The position numbers and the translations under genes are program-made. Shown here one piece after another: positions 26,853-34,300 of a stretch of DNA of 59,789 bases; within the stretch, counting starts at the first letter, position 1; each line of letters opens with the position of its first letter. The DNA is from JBBIJR01 sp037445875. Its GTDB lineage: Bacteria > CLD3 > SB21. Location of the stretch: NCBI GenBank assembly GCA_037445875.1, contig JBBIJR010000010.1, positions 1 through 59,789 on the forward strand. Reading direction: 5' to 3'. The notes beneath the pieces are model-generated. The model was not told where the DNA came from, made no database searches, and worked only from the letters and a program-made list of their open reading frames with translations.

Positions 26853-28016
26853 CTAATTCTTCAACCTGAAAGTAATTGGAACGGTGATGGACACCTTGAC
26901 TCCCTTGCCTTTCGCTTTGGCTGGCTGAAATCTGCATAGATACAAGACGTCTCTTCCCGCAGTCCCGAAACCATATCTCTCCGGCGATTCATCCAGCACG
27001 TCGACATCGAGAACTTCCCCACGTTCGCTGACGATCGCCTTGAGAATTACTTTGCCCTCGATGCCTTCTTGCCGTGCAGGTTCTGGATATTTGAGATGCC
27101 TCTTGATGAATGCATATCCTCCTATGAGCTGCGGAGGCTCATCATACGCTACGAACAGGCCCATGGGCTCATCACCAAGGCCAAGCGACTCCTTCCACAG
27201 CCGCTCGGCATTCCGATCGGGTTCTTTTTGAAATACGAGGCGCGCGAGCTCAAGCGACACGTTTTCGAAGTTCTTCTCTCCCTTCTGTATGTCTATAGAC
27301 CGGGCCGCTCGAAAAAGACTGTCTGCCTTACGAAAATCTCCTAGCTTGAAACAGGCGAACGCCTTGTTGTACCGGTGAACCGTCATGCTCGAATCCAATT
27401 CCAGCGCTCTATCAGCCGTAGCACTCATCTGGCCGTAGTCACCCATCGCCGCATAAGCCCAGGCGATGAAATCACGAGCGTCGGATCGTGTCGAGTCCTC
27501 CCGTATCATGCTTTCGTACAGAGCAAGAGCGGAATCGAATCGCCCGATATCCACAAACGCCTGGCCCAGCGATATGCGAACCGAGTCCGTCGCCCTGACG
27601 CGCTGAGCTGTCTGCAGGTAATTCACGGCCGGGGTACTCTTCGTACGACTGGCATAACCGCGTCCCAACAGCACAAAGGTCGAATACCAGGCCGAATCGA
27701 GAGGACCAACTTTGTCGGAGACCAATTCGAAAGTTCCCTCCAATAGGTCAATCGCCCTACCCCGCGAGGAGGTGGCCACAAGGGACTCACCCTTTATGTT
27801 GTTGGAAAGGATGAAACCTCTCCAGTGGCCGCACCGAAAATATTCGTTCCTCGCCTTCTCTGCCCAGGTGGTTGCGCCAGAGTAGTCTCGTTCAATTAGC
27901 CGCAACCTGGCCTTTTCCAGGAAGTCTCCCGCCTTGATGGAATCACATTGCGCATACACTTGACCTGCAAGCAGTATGAATAGCCATATTAGTCCGATTC
28001 GCCGGTTGGTGTTCAT
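26853..28016 (-). CDS. TPR protein with TonB C-terminal domain
   Basis: 387 residues. A signal peptide (about 1-22, ending QVYAQ) is followed by TPR-like helices (about 25-270), including VRISLGQAFVDIGRFDSALALYESM and AWAYAAMGDYGQMSATADRALELD. A TonB C-terminal domain closes the protein (about 300-387: YPEPARQEGIEGKVILKAIVSERGEV, CRFQPAKAKGKG, VPITFRLKN). Classical TonB has an N-terminal membrane anchor and a Pro-rich linker. Here the anchor is a cleavable-looking signal and the linker is TPR, so it may act in the periplasm as a sensor or adaptor rather than as an energy transducer. The neighbour at 28045 lies 28 nt upstream and is probably co-transcribed. Confidence 0.82.
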   Translation of the reverse strand: MNTNRRIGLIWLFILLAGQVYAQCDSIKAGDFLEKARLRLIERDYSGATTWAEKARNEYFRCGHWRGFILSNNIKGESLVATSSRGRAIDLLEGTFELVSDKVGPLDSAWYSTFVLLGRGYASRTKSTPAVNYLQTAQRVRATDSVRISLGQAFVDIGRFDSALALYESMIREDSTRSDARDFIAWAYAAMGDYGQMSATADRALELDSSMTVHRYNKAFACFKLGDFRKADSLFRAARSIDIQKGEKNFENVSLELARLVFQKEPDRNAERLWKESLGLGDEPMGLFVAYDEPPQLIGGYAFIKRHLKYPEPARQEGIEGKVILKAIVSERGEVLDVDVLDESPERYGFGTAGRDVLYLCRFQPAKAKGKGVKVSITVPITFRLKN

Positions 28017-28044
28017 ATGGAAGATTCCTTGTTGCGCCGATAGC

Positions 28045-28872
28045 CTACCATCGAAGTTTCAGGCCGCCGCCGGTCGAGTGCGGGTCGAGAATCGGCGATA
28101 CATGCCAGCCGAGGGCCTTGTATTTTCTTGGATCGATACCGTCGTTGTAGATTCTTACTGCATTGCGCATATGTTTGTCGGCGGTACTGTAACAAACAGC
28201 CGCCGTGATGCCTGAAACAAGGGCAATACCCAGTCCAACCACGCCGACAGCGTTCAGTGTTTTTTTGTATTCGTTTGCCCCTGTCTCAAGGTTGTGGTAC
28301 CGCTCACTCTTGTCCTCGTCAGTTCCCCCTATTGCGAGCAGCAGACCGCCACCTATGAAAGTGACGACGGAAACCGCATAGGCGCTCCGCTTGGCCGAAA
28401 AATGCTCCAGTTCCCGCAGTGCTGCCGTATCTTGCTCCACATAGAGCTTCAGGTTGCTTCCTTGCGGCCCTATCGACTCATAGGTTCCGTCCCCAACCTT
28501 GAACTGAAAATCTGTACCGAACATCCCGTGCGATTCGGAGAATACGATCGGAGCATTCCGTTCTCTCTCGTACTCAAGGCTGCCTTTCTCATAGATGATT
28601 CCGCGAAGTTCAACCGGCACGGAGCGGCTTCGGAGTCTCTGGTACAAGTTACGATTATTCGTCACAACCTTTCTTATTGCAGCAAATCGGATAGTGCTAC
28701 CATCCGCTATCGTAGCGGTGCGTTTATCGAGCGTCTTGATCTCCGTCACGACACTGCTGTCTTCCAGGAAGACAATTCGACAATTCGGTCGACCTTCGAC
28801 ATCACGGGGCTGGGCAAAAGCCGAAGTTGCCAGAGTAAGACAGAACACGACGGCTGCAATCCACATAGGCAT
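28045..28872 (-). CDS. Hypothetical exported protein with two transmembrane segments
   Basis: 275 residues. A signal peptide (1-20, ending SAFAQ) precedes a beta-rich region about 30-130 (CRIVFLEDSSVVTEIKTLDKRTATIADGS), which looks like a small beta domain. Two Gly-rich transmembrane helices follow (VVTFIGGGLLLAIGG, VGVVGLGIALVSGITAAVCY) with a short loop between them, and then a soluble tail. No family recognised. Same strand as the TonB-TPR gene and 28 nt from it. Confidence 0.65.
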   Translation of the reverse strand: MPMWIAAVVFCLTLATSAFAQPRDVEGRPNCRIVFLEDSSVVTEIKTLDKRTATIADGSTIRFAAIRKVVTNNRNLYQRLRSRSVPVELRGIIYEKGSLEYERERNAPIVFSESHGMFGTDFQFKVGDGTYESIGPQGSNLKLYVEQDTAALRELEHFSAKRSAYAVSVVTFIGGGLLLAIGGTDEDKSERYHNLETGANEYKKTLNAVGVVGLGIALVSGITAAVCYSTADKHMRNAVRIYNDGIDPRKYKALGWHVSPILDPHSTGGGLKLRW

Positions 28873-28947
28873 TCTCTCAAGTTGTGTTCAAGACCTGTAC
28901 ACCCCCGCCGCTCCGATGCCCCTCGCCTTGGGATAGATTGCGGGATA

Positions 28948-29127
28948 CTAGTGAAACCGGGGGTGTTCTTTGTTGTCTTCCCTCACCGATACTGTTGCGG
29001 TTAGAACACCGTAAGCCACACCAGCACCATAGAAAACACCGAAGGTTGTCCAGACAGCCGTCACGATGGTGAATCTGCTTGCATTCGCGGACAAACACGG
29101 ACGAGATACTCGGACCACGACAAACAC
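28948..29127 (-). CDS. Possible 59-residue membrane peptide
   Basis: A GTG-initiated frame of 60 codons whose middle reads SRFTIVTAVWTTFGVFYGAG followed by VAYGVLTATVSVREDNKEHPRFH, one clear transmembrane helix and a charged tail. It is not preceded by a good ribosome site and has no recognised family, so it could be chance. It sits between the hypothetical gene at 28045 and the nrdJ 3' region. Confidence 0.25.
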   Translation of the reverse strand: MFVVVRVSRPCLSANASRFTIVTAVWTTFGVFYGAGVAYGVLTATVSVREDNKEHPRFH

Positions 29128-29246
29128 CCATGTTTATTGTTGGCTACGGAAACAAGGTAAGCTGGCCGGGGGATTCAGTCAATGATTTGTTATTGAAGTG
29201 GCTCCGAAAAATCAACCCCCCCGGAACAGGCTCCCTCGATGCTTCT

Positions 29247-29381
29247 GAGCCGCAGGCTCATCAGCCTTCGGCTTGAGACAAGCCCCTCTCGATACGCTCG
29301 CTTCGCCCGTTACTCGGGGAGCGGCCACACGCAGTGCGACAGACCCACCCGCTCCCCGAGTGGCCCGCTGCCAGGCGGGCC
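29247..29381. repeat. Cluster of four palindromes downstream of nrdJ
   Basis: Hairpins follow in quick succession: GAGCC-GCA-GGCTC (29247-29259), AGCC-TTC-GGCT (29263-29273), a 13-bp inverted repeat ACTCGGGGAGCGG / CCGCTCCCCGAGT (29312-29324 and 29349-29361), and GGCCCGC-TGCCAG-GCGGGCC (29362-29381). There is no T-run after them, so they do not look like a plain intrinsic terminator. They may be REP-type extragenic repeats or a 3'-end stabiliser of the nrdJ message. Otherwise the gap 29128-29401 holds no gene. Confidence 0.6.
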
Positions 29382-29401
29382 GTACCGAGGGGAGCGCACG
29401 C

Positions 29402-32400
29402 CTACGAGCAACCCATGCTGTTCCCGCAGTTCAGGCACTTGTAGCACGCGCCGTTGCGCACGGTCATGTGCCCGCACACGTCGCACGCCGGCGCGTCGCC
29501 CATCATGGACGTGAGCTGCTGCTCCATCTCGTTCACCGGCAGCACTTTCTCGGCCGGCGCCTCCTCCTTCGGCGGCACCTGCGCGGCCGGGACCTCGCCG
29601 TCCACCGTGGGCTGCACGTGCACGAAGTCCGTCCGCCCCAGATACTCCATGCCCAGCACCCGGAAAATGAAATCGAGGATCGACGTCGCATTCTTGATGT
29701 TGGGATGGTTCGTGAACCCGCTCGGCTCGAAACGGGTGAAGGTGAACTTCTCCACGAACTTCTCCAGCGGAACGCCGTACTGCAGCCCCATCGAGACCGC
29801 CACGGCGAAGCAGTTCAGCAGGCTCCGGTAGGCCGCGCCTTCCTTGAACATGTCGATGAAGACCTCGCCGAGCGACCCGTCCTCGTATTCGCCCGTGCGG
29901 AAGTAGATCTTGTGGCCTCCGACCAGCGCTTCCTGGGTGAACCCGCGCCGCTTGAGCGGCATGTGTTTCTTCTGGCCTCGTTTCAGCTGCAGGTTGGCCT
30001 TGGCCATCACTTCGCGGATCCGCTCGTCGAGCTCTTCCTGCGTGATCGTCGGCCGGCTCGTACCCGAAGCGCCGGACTTGCTGCTCAGCGGCTGGCTGAA
30101 CTTCGACCCGTCGCGGTACAGCGCGATCGCTTTGAGCCCCATCTTCCACGCTTCGAAATAGATCTTCTTGATGTCCTCCACCGTCGCCTCGGTGGGAATG
30201 TTCACCGTCTTGCTGATCGCGCCGGAGAGGAACGGCTGCACGGCGGCCATCATCTTGACGTGGCCCATCGGGTCGATAAACCGCTTGCCGATGCCGCACT
30301 TGTTCGCGCAGTCGAAGACGGCGAGGTGTTCCTCGCGCAGCAGGTGCGTGCCTTCGACGGTCTGCGCGCCGCCGATGAAGATCACCGCTCGGCTGATCTG
30401 TTCGCCGCTGAGGCCTTTGGCCTTGAGCGTCTTGATGTTGACGTGCGGCGTGTACTCATCCAGCGATTTGTTCTTGTTGACGTATGCCTCGGCCTCTTCG
30501 ATCTCGGCGTCCGTGAAGCCCATCTGGTGCAGCTGTTCGGGATTGACGTACGGCGCGCCTTTGAACGTGCCGTGCCCGAGGATGTACTTGATGATGCCGT
30601 CGATCTCGTCGTCCTTATAGCCGAGCCGCTTGAGACTGCGCGGGATCGAGTTGTTGACGATCTTGAAATAGCCGCCGCCGGCGAGTTTCTTCCACTTGAC
30701 CAGCGAGAATTCCGGCTCCACGCCCGTCGTGTCGCAGTCCATCAGGAGACCGATCGTGCCGGTCGGGGCCAGCACGGTGGCCTGAGCGTTGCGGTAACCG
30801 AAACTCTCGCCCATCGCCACGCACGCGTCCCAGTCCTCGCGCGCCGCCCGCAGCAGGTCCTCCGGACAATGCTCCGGGCTGATCTTGTAGGCCGCGTCGC
30901 GGTGCTTGTTCATCACCCGCATCATGGGCTTTTCGTTGGCCTTGTAGCCGGGGAACGCGCCCTTGACGGCGGCGACTTCGGCGGAACCGCGGTAGCCCCA
31001 GGCGTGCATGATCGACGTAATCGCGCCCGCCACGGCCCGTCCTTCCTCGGAGTCGTACGGAATGCCGTTGACCATGAGCAGCGTGCCTAAATTGGCGTAG
31101 CCCAGACCCAGCGGCCGGTAGTGGTGGCTGTTCTCGGCGATCTTCTGTGTCGGGTAGGACGACATGTCCACCAGGATCTCCTGCGCGATGATGAAAATAC
31201 GGCATGCCTCGCGGAACGCCTCGATGTCGAACTTGCCCTGCTCGTCGGCGAACTTCATCAGATTGATCGACGCGAGGTTGCACGCGGAGTCGTCGAGGAA
31301 CATATATTCCGAGCACGGGTTGGACGCGTGGATGCGGTCCGTGTTCGGGCAGGTGTGCCAGTCGTTGATCGTGTCGTCGAACTGGATGCCGGGGTCGGCG
31401 CACGCCCAGGCGGCGTAGGCGATCTGTTCGTACAGGTCGCGCGCCTTGTACGTGTCCACGACCTCGCCGGTCGTACGCGCCGTGGTCTGCCACAGGCCGT
31501 CCTCGAGTACGGCATTCATGAACTTATCGCCCACGCGCACGGAGTTGTTCGAGTTCTGGCCGGAGACGGTTTGGTAGGCTTCGCCGTTGAAGTCCGACTC
31601 GTATCCCGCGTCGATCAGGGCCTTGACCTTTCGCTCCTCCTTGACCTTCCAGTTGATGAAATCCGCGATCTCCGGGTGGTCCATGTCGAGACAGACCATC
31701 TTGGCCGCCCGGCGCGTGGTGCCGCCGGACTTGGTGGCGCCGGCGCCCCGGTCGAGCACGGAGAGGAACGACATCAGGCCGGACGACGTGCCGCCGCCGG
31801 AGAGTTTTTCCTGCTTGCCGCGCAGGGCGGAGAAATTGCTGCCCGTGCCGGAGCCGTACTTGAACAGACGGGCTTCGTTGCGTGCGAGCTCGAAGATGGC
31901 CATCAGGTCGTCCTGCACGGCCTGGATGAAACATGCCGAGCATTGCGGATGGGAATACGAATCGACGGTCTGTTCGATGTTGCCGGTTTTCGGGTTCCAG
32001 AAGAAGTTGCCGCCCGAACCGTTGATGCGGTATTCGTGCCAGAGCCCGCAGTTGAACCACACCGGCGAATTAAACGCGCCCATCTGATGAACGAGCAGGT
32101 GCGTGAGTTCCATCTCGAACACTTCCGCGGAGGCGGCGGTGTCGAAGTAGCCGAGGCTTTCGCCTTCGGTGCGGATGGTGTGGGCGACGCGGTACACGAG
32201 CTGTTTGACGCTTGTCTCTCGTCCGCTGCCCGGTACGCCCGCCTTGCGGAAGTACTTGGACGCCACAATGTCCGTCGCCAGTTGCGACCATGACGCGGGT
32301 ACTTCGATGTCCTTCATCTCGAACACCACCGAACCGTCCGGTTCCGTGATCACGCTGGTGCGCTTCTCGAATTCGGTCCTGTCGAAGGGATGTATCCCCT

Positions 32401-32536
32401 CCTCGGAAAAATACCGCCGAAACCGGAGGCCCCTCGCTCCTTCGTAATTGATGCCGTTGATCGCTTTGCGGTCGACTTTACGGGGAGACGATTTGCGGTT
32501 CTCCGCTACCTGCGCATCGGGGTTCTGAACAGCCAT
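29402..32536 (-). CDS. nrdJ: Adenosylcobalamin-dependent (class II) ribonucleotide reductase
   Basis: Reduces ribonucleotides to deoxyribonucleotides using coenzyme B12, so it works with or without oxygen. 1044 residues. The finger-loop motif NPCSEYMF contains the catalytic Cys408, and the paired Cys region SHPQCSACF lies in the first third. The glycyl-radical-free class II layout runs on to a C-terminal zinc-ribbon/redox tail with four cysteines (CDVCGHMTVRNGACYKCLNC). The middle includes DTTGVEPEFSLVKWKKLAGGG, typical of the vitamin B12-dependent branch. GAGGATCC precedes ATG. No class I or III genes are in the window. A long structured leader and DnaA-like boxes lie upstream. Confidence 0.95.
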   Translation of the reverse strand: MAVQNPDAQVAENRKSSPRKVDRKAINGINYEGARGLRFRRYFSEEGIHPFDRTEFEKRTSVITEPDGSVVFEMKDIEVPASWSQLATDIVASKYFRKAGVPGSGRETSVKQLVYRVAHTIRTEGESLGYFDTAASAEVFEMELTHLLVHQMGAFNSPVWFNCGLWHEYRINGSGGNFFWNPKTGNIEQTVDSYSHPQCSACFIQAVQDDLMAIFELARNEARLFKYGSGTGSNFSALRGKQEKLSGGGTSSGLMSFLSVLDRGAGATKSGGTTRRAAKMVCLDMDHPEIADFINWKVKEERKVKALIDAGYESDFNGEAYQTVSGQNSNNSVRVGDKFMNAVLEDGLWQTTARTTGEVVDTYKARDLYEQIAYAAWACADPGIQFDDTINDWHTCPNTDRIHASNPCSEYMFLDDSACNLASINLMKFADEQGKFDIEAFREACRIFIIAQEILVDMSSYPTQKIAENSHHYRPLGLGYANLGTLLMVNGIPYDSEEGRAVAGAITSIMHAWGYRGSAEVAAVKGAFPGYKANEKPMMRVMNKHRDAAYKISPEHCPEDLLRAAREDWDACVAMGESFGYRNAQATVLAPTGTIGLLMDCDTTGVEPEFSLVKWKKLAGGGYFKIVNNSIPRSLKRLGYKDDEIDGIIKYILGHGTFKGAPYVNPEQLHQMGFTDAEIEEAEAYVNKNKSLDEYTPHVNIKTLKAKGLSGEQISRAVIFIGGAQTVEGTHLLREEHLAVFDCANKCGIGKRFIDPMGHVKMMAAVQPFLSGAISKTVNIPTEATVEDIKKIYFEAWKMGLKAIALYRDGSKFSQPLSSKSGASGTSRPTITQEELDERIREVMAKANLQLKRGQKKHMPLKRRGFTQEALVGGHKIYFRTGEYEDGSLGEVFIDMFKEGAAYRSLLNCFAVAVSMGLQYGVPLEKFVEKFTFTRFEPSGFTNHPNIKNATSILDFIFRVLGMEYLGRTDFVHVQPTVDGEVPAAQVPPKEEAPAEKVLPVNEMEQQLTSMMGDAPACDVCGHMTVRNGACYKCLNCGNSMGCS

Positions 32537-32642
32537 GGTGCTGGATCCTCGAGGTTTGGAAGTTTATGATGATATGAAAAAATCTCAAGCGTATCGTTCG
32601 TCATCTGTCCCGCCTGCCGCTCACAAGCGAAAAAGCCACGGC

Positions 32643-32749
32643 CTCTCAGCTTACTTTCTGAGAGTAAACTTCCGTCGCTGTTGTGTGTGTTACCTTCGCT
32701 CGGACAAGCTGCGATTCAAGCACCCTTGCTCTCTCGTGAGCTTGAATCG
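32643..32749 (-). promoter_or_regulatory. Structured 5' leader of nrdJ (two hairpins)
   Basis: The transcript from the promoter at about 32770 would have a leader of about 235 nt. It contains a 10-bp perfect stem, CGATTCAAGC (32712-32721) with GCTTGAATCG (32740-32749), around an 18-nt loop, and a 7-bp stem CTCTCAG/CTGAGAG (32643-32664). No B12-box sequence (as in cobalamin riboswitches) was found. An unclassified regulatory leader is possible. Confidence 0.5.
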
Positions 32750-32775
32750 GATGAACCTCAACTTGGGGCAAAGTG

Positions 32776-32804
32776 ATTATAAAGAACGGCCCAACGAAAG
32801 GCAA
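32776..32804 (-). promoter_or_regulatory. nrdJ promoter
   Basis: On the minus strand TTGCCT (32804-32799), a 17-nt spacer and a perfect TATAAT (32781-32776). This is the best sigma-70-type promoter seen in the window and lies 240 nt upstream of the nrdJ start, with the structured leader between. Confidence 0.75.
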
Positions 32805-32825
32805 GTAGATTCTCAGGTTCGAATA

Positions 32826-32923
32826 TTTTCCACAATTTATGAACATACCAACATATTTAAAAACAATCATATATACTTTCATAATCCACTTATCCACACA
32901 AACGTCACGATTATTGAGGATAA
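32826..32923. promoter_or_regulatory. DnaA-box-like sites in an AT-rich segment upstream of nrdJ
   Basis: TTATCCACA (32890-32898) is a perfect DnaA box, TTTTCCACA (32826-32834) has one mismatch, and TGAGGATAA (32915-32923, reverse orientation) has one. Between the first two lies a strongly AT-rich stretch in an otherwise GC-rich window. They end 22 nt upstream of the nrdJ -35 box. This may be DnaA control of nrdJ (DnaA controls nrdAB in E. coli) or, less likely, a replication origin. The rest of the gap to 33071 shows nothing else. Confidence 0.5.
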
Positions 32924-33071
32924 ACAAGTTGTCAACCGAAAAATTCCGACCCTGGGGACAGTCTGTGCGTAGTGTGGACAGTTTTTCCGCCCAGGTTCTC
33001 TGCAGATGGGCGCGCGGGAAGCGGGACCAGCAAGCGGGTCTGGTGGGAAACTTTGCGGATGCAACCGCAAG

Positions 33072-33297
33072 CTATTCGATCGTGATAATCTTGCCCTTTG
33101 ACCGGTTTCTCATGGTGGCGGGCAGTGCCCGTTCGATCGACTGCCGAAGGACATCGATGAGTTCGCGCTTGACGAAACGGCGATGCACGACAAGACTGAT
33201 CTCACGGACGAGAATAGGATCCGAAAAATGGCGAACTTGATGGATCTGCCGGTGTATCCAGCGTCTCCAGGGCTGATTCGGGAAGCAGGTCGGCCGC
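33072..33297 (-). pseudogene. C-terminal remnant of a LysR/OxyR-type regulator
   Basis: Two short frames together resemble the last 75 residues of an OxyR-like LysR regulator: ADLLPESALETLDTPADP in one frame, then VRHFSDPILVREIS, LVVHRRFVKRELIDVLRQSI and a final GKIITIE in another, ending at the stop at 33072. The frame change lies near 33250, and the whole DNA-binding half is missing. The remnant begins just past the stop of the GH114-like gene. I judge it a decayed relic; the assignment rests on recalled family wording. Confidence 0.55.
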
Positions 33298-33301
33298 TCC
33301 G

Positions 33302-34276
33302 CTACTCGAAGTACTCGTAAGCGTCGATGATGTCGAGGTAGACCCCGTCGAAACCCGCATCCAGGATGCGTTTGAGATAGGATCCGTCGTTGCCGAAAAT
33401 AATGGCCCTCCACTCCGCATCCCAGTACCGAACCTTGTAGTTGCCGGGCCAGTTCGGGTTCTCACCGGCCAGCCAGGAGGGCGGGTCAACGGTCCACGAG
33501 TCCTGCCAGTAGTACCGATAATCCTCCGCTTCCCCGATGCTCATGTACGCAATAACGAAGCGGCTTCCCCCGCCCGACTTGGTTTTCAGTGAAGCCACGT
33601 CCGGCGCTGCGAGGACCGTGTCGTTGTAAAAAGCATCGACAATGAGCAGATCGTAGTCGGTTCCCCTCACGGCGTTGAGGTACGCCTCCCTGGAACCAAA
33701 TGCGTCCGGATTGATGAGATAGAGGAAGTTCCTCGCCGAATCGAGGCGCGCGACGTCGCCGCCGTGCACACCGAACGGTTGCGCGGGATAGGCGGGAACG
33801 TTGTCGAGTTCCCGATGGTCCGCGGCGAACGAAATGTAGCCTCGCTGCGAGCTTTGCACGTACGAATCGATCACGTAAACGGCCGTCGAACAGTAGTCCG
33901 TCACGAGTATCTGCACGCCGTTCGTTTCCGCCAGGTCCATGAAGGCCGCCATTCGGTCCCGTTCATCGGCCGGCGTGGGAACGTCGTCCGCATCGTACCC
34001 GTAGAAGAGGTCCTCCCGGCCCATGCCGTCGATCGCCGCAACGTACTCCCCCACGATCGTATCGGAGGGTTCGCCCGAATGGGTGAGCAGTTCGTGTCCG
34101 TTCTGTGGAATCACGAGGAAGCCGGGTTGGAGGGTCCTGGCGTACGCTCCAAGATCCTGAACAAGCCGGCGCATGTCGCCGCGGTAGTCACGGGAATCCG
34201 AGGCAGTCTGGCAGGCCGACCCATGAACGGCTGCAACCGCCATGGCCAGAAAGCGGCACGTTCGACGGATGTTCAC
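33302..34276 (-). CDS. GH114-like (TM1410/MJ1477) glycosidase, putative endo-alpha-1,4-polygalactosaminidase
   Basis: 324 residues, exported (MNIRRTCRFLAMAVAAVHG, possibly a lipoprotein-type signal with Cys22). It contains the family hallmarks PGFLVIPQNGHELL, GMGREDLFYGYDADDV, VTDYCSTA, then YDLLIVDAF, IAYMSIGEAEDYRYYW, NPNWPGNYKVRYWDAEW and DGVYLDIIDAYEYF. The TIM-barrel family was once misannotated as cysteinyl-tRNA synthetase; members hydrolyse alpha-1,4-galactosaminan. The last motif falls at the very C-terminus. It follows rny by 24 nt, probably as the last gene of that operon. Confidence 0.8.
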   Translation of the reverse strand: MNIRRTCRFLAMAVAAVHGSACQTASDSRDYRGDMRRLVQDLGAYARTLQPGFLVIPQNGHELLTHSGEPSDTIVGEYVAAIDGMGREDLFYGYDADDVPTPADERDRMAAFMDLAETNGVQILVTDYCSTAVYVIDSYVQSSQRGYISFAADHRELDNVPAYPAQPFGVHGGDVARLDSARNFLYLINPDAFGSREAYLNAVRGTDYDLLIVDAFYNDTVLAAPDVASLKTKSGGGSRFVIAYMSIGEAEDYRYYWQDSWTVDPPSWLAGENPNWPGNYKVRYWDAEWRAIIFGNDGSYLKRILDAGFDGVYLDIIDAYEYFE

Positions 34277-34300
34277 GAGAGGCCTTTCTCCCCGACGCCG

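Noticed and set aside
32537..32770. Cobalamin riboswitch upstream of nrdJ
   Set aside because: No B12-box-like sequence found on the minus strand, and such switches normally control B12-independent genes.
32820..33000. Chromosomal replication origin
   Set aside because: Too few DnaA boxes, no dnaA/dnaN nearby, and gene orientation does not switch around it; promoter control is the better reading.
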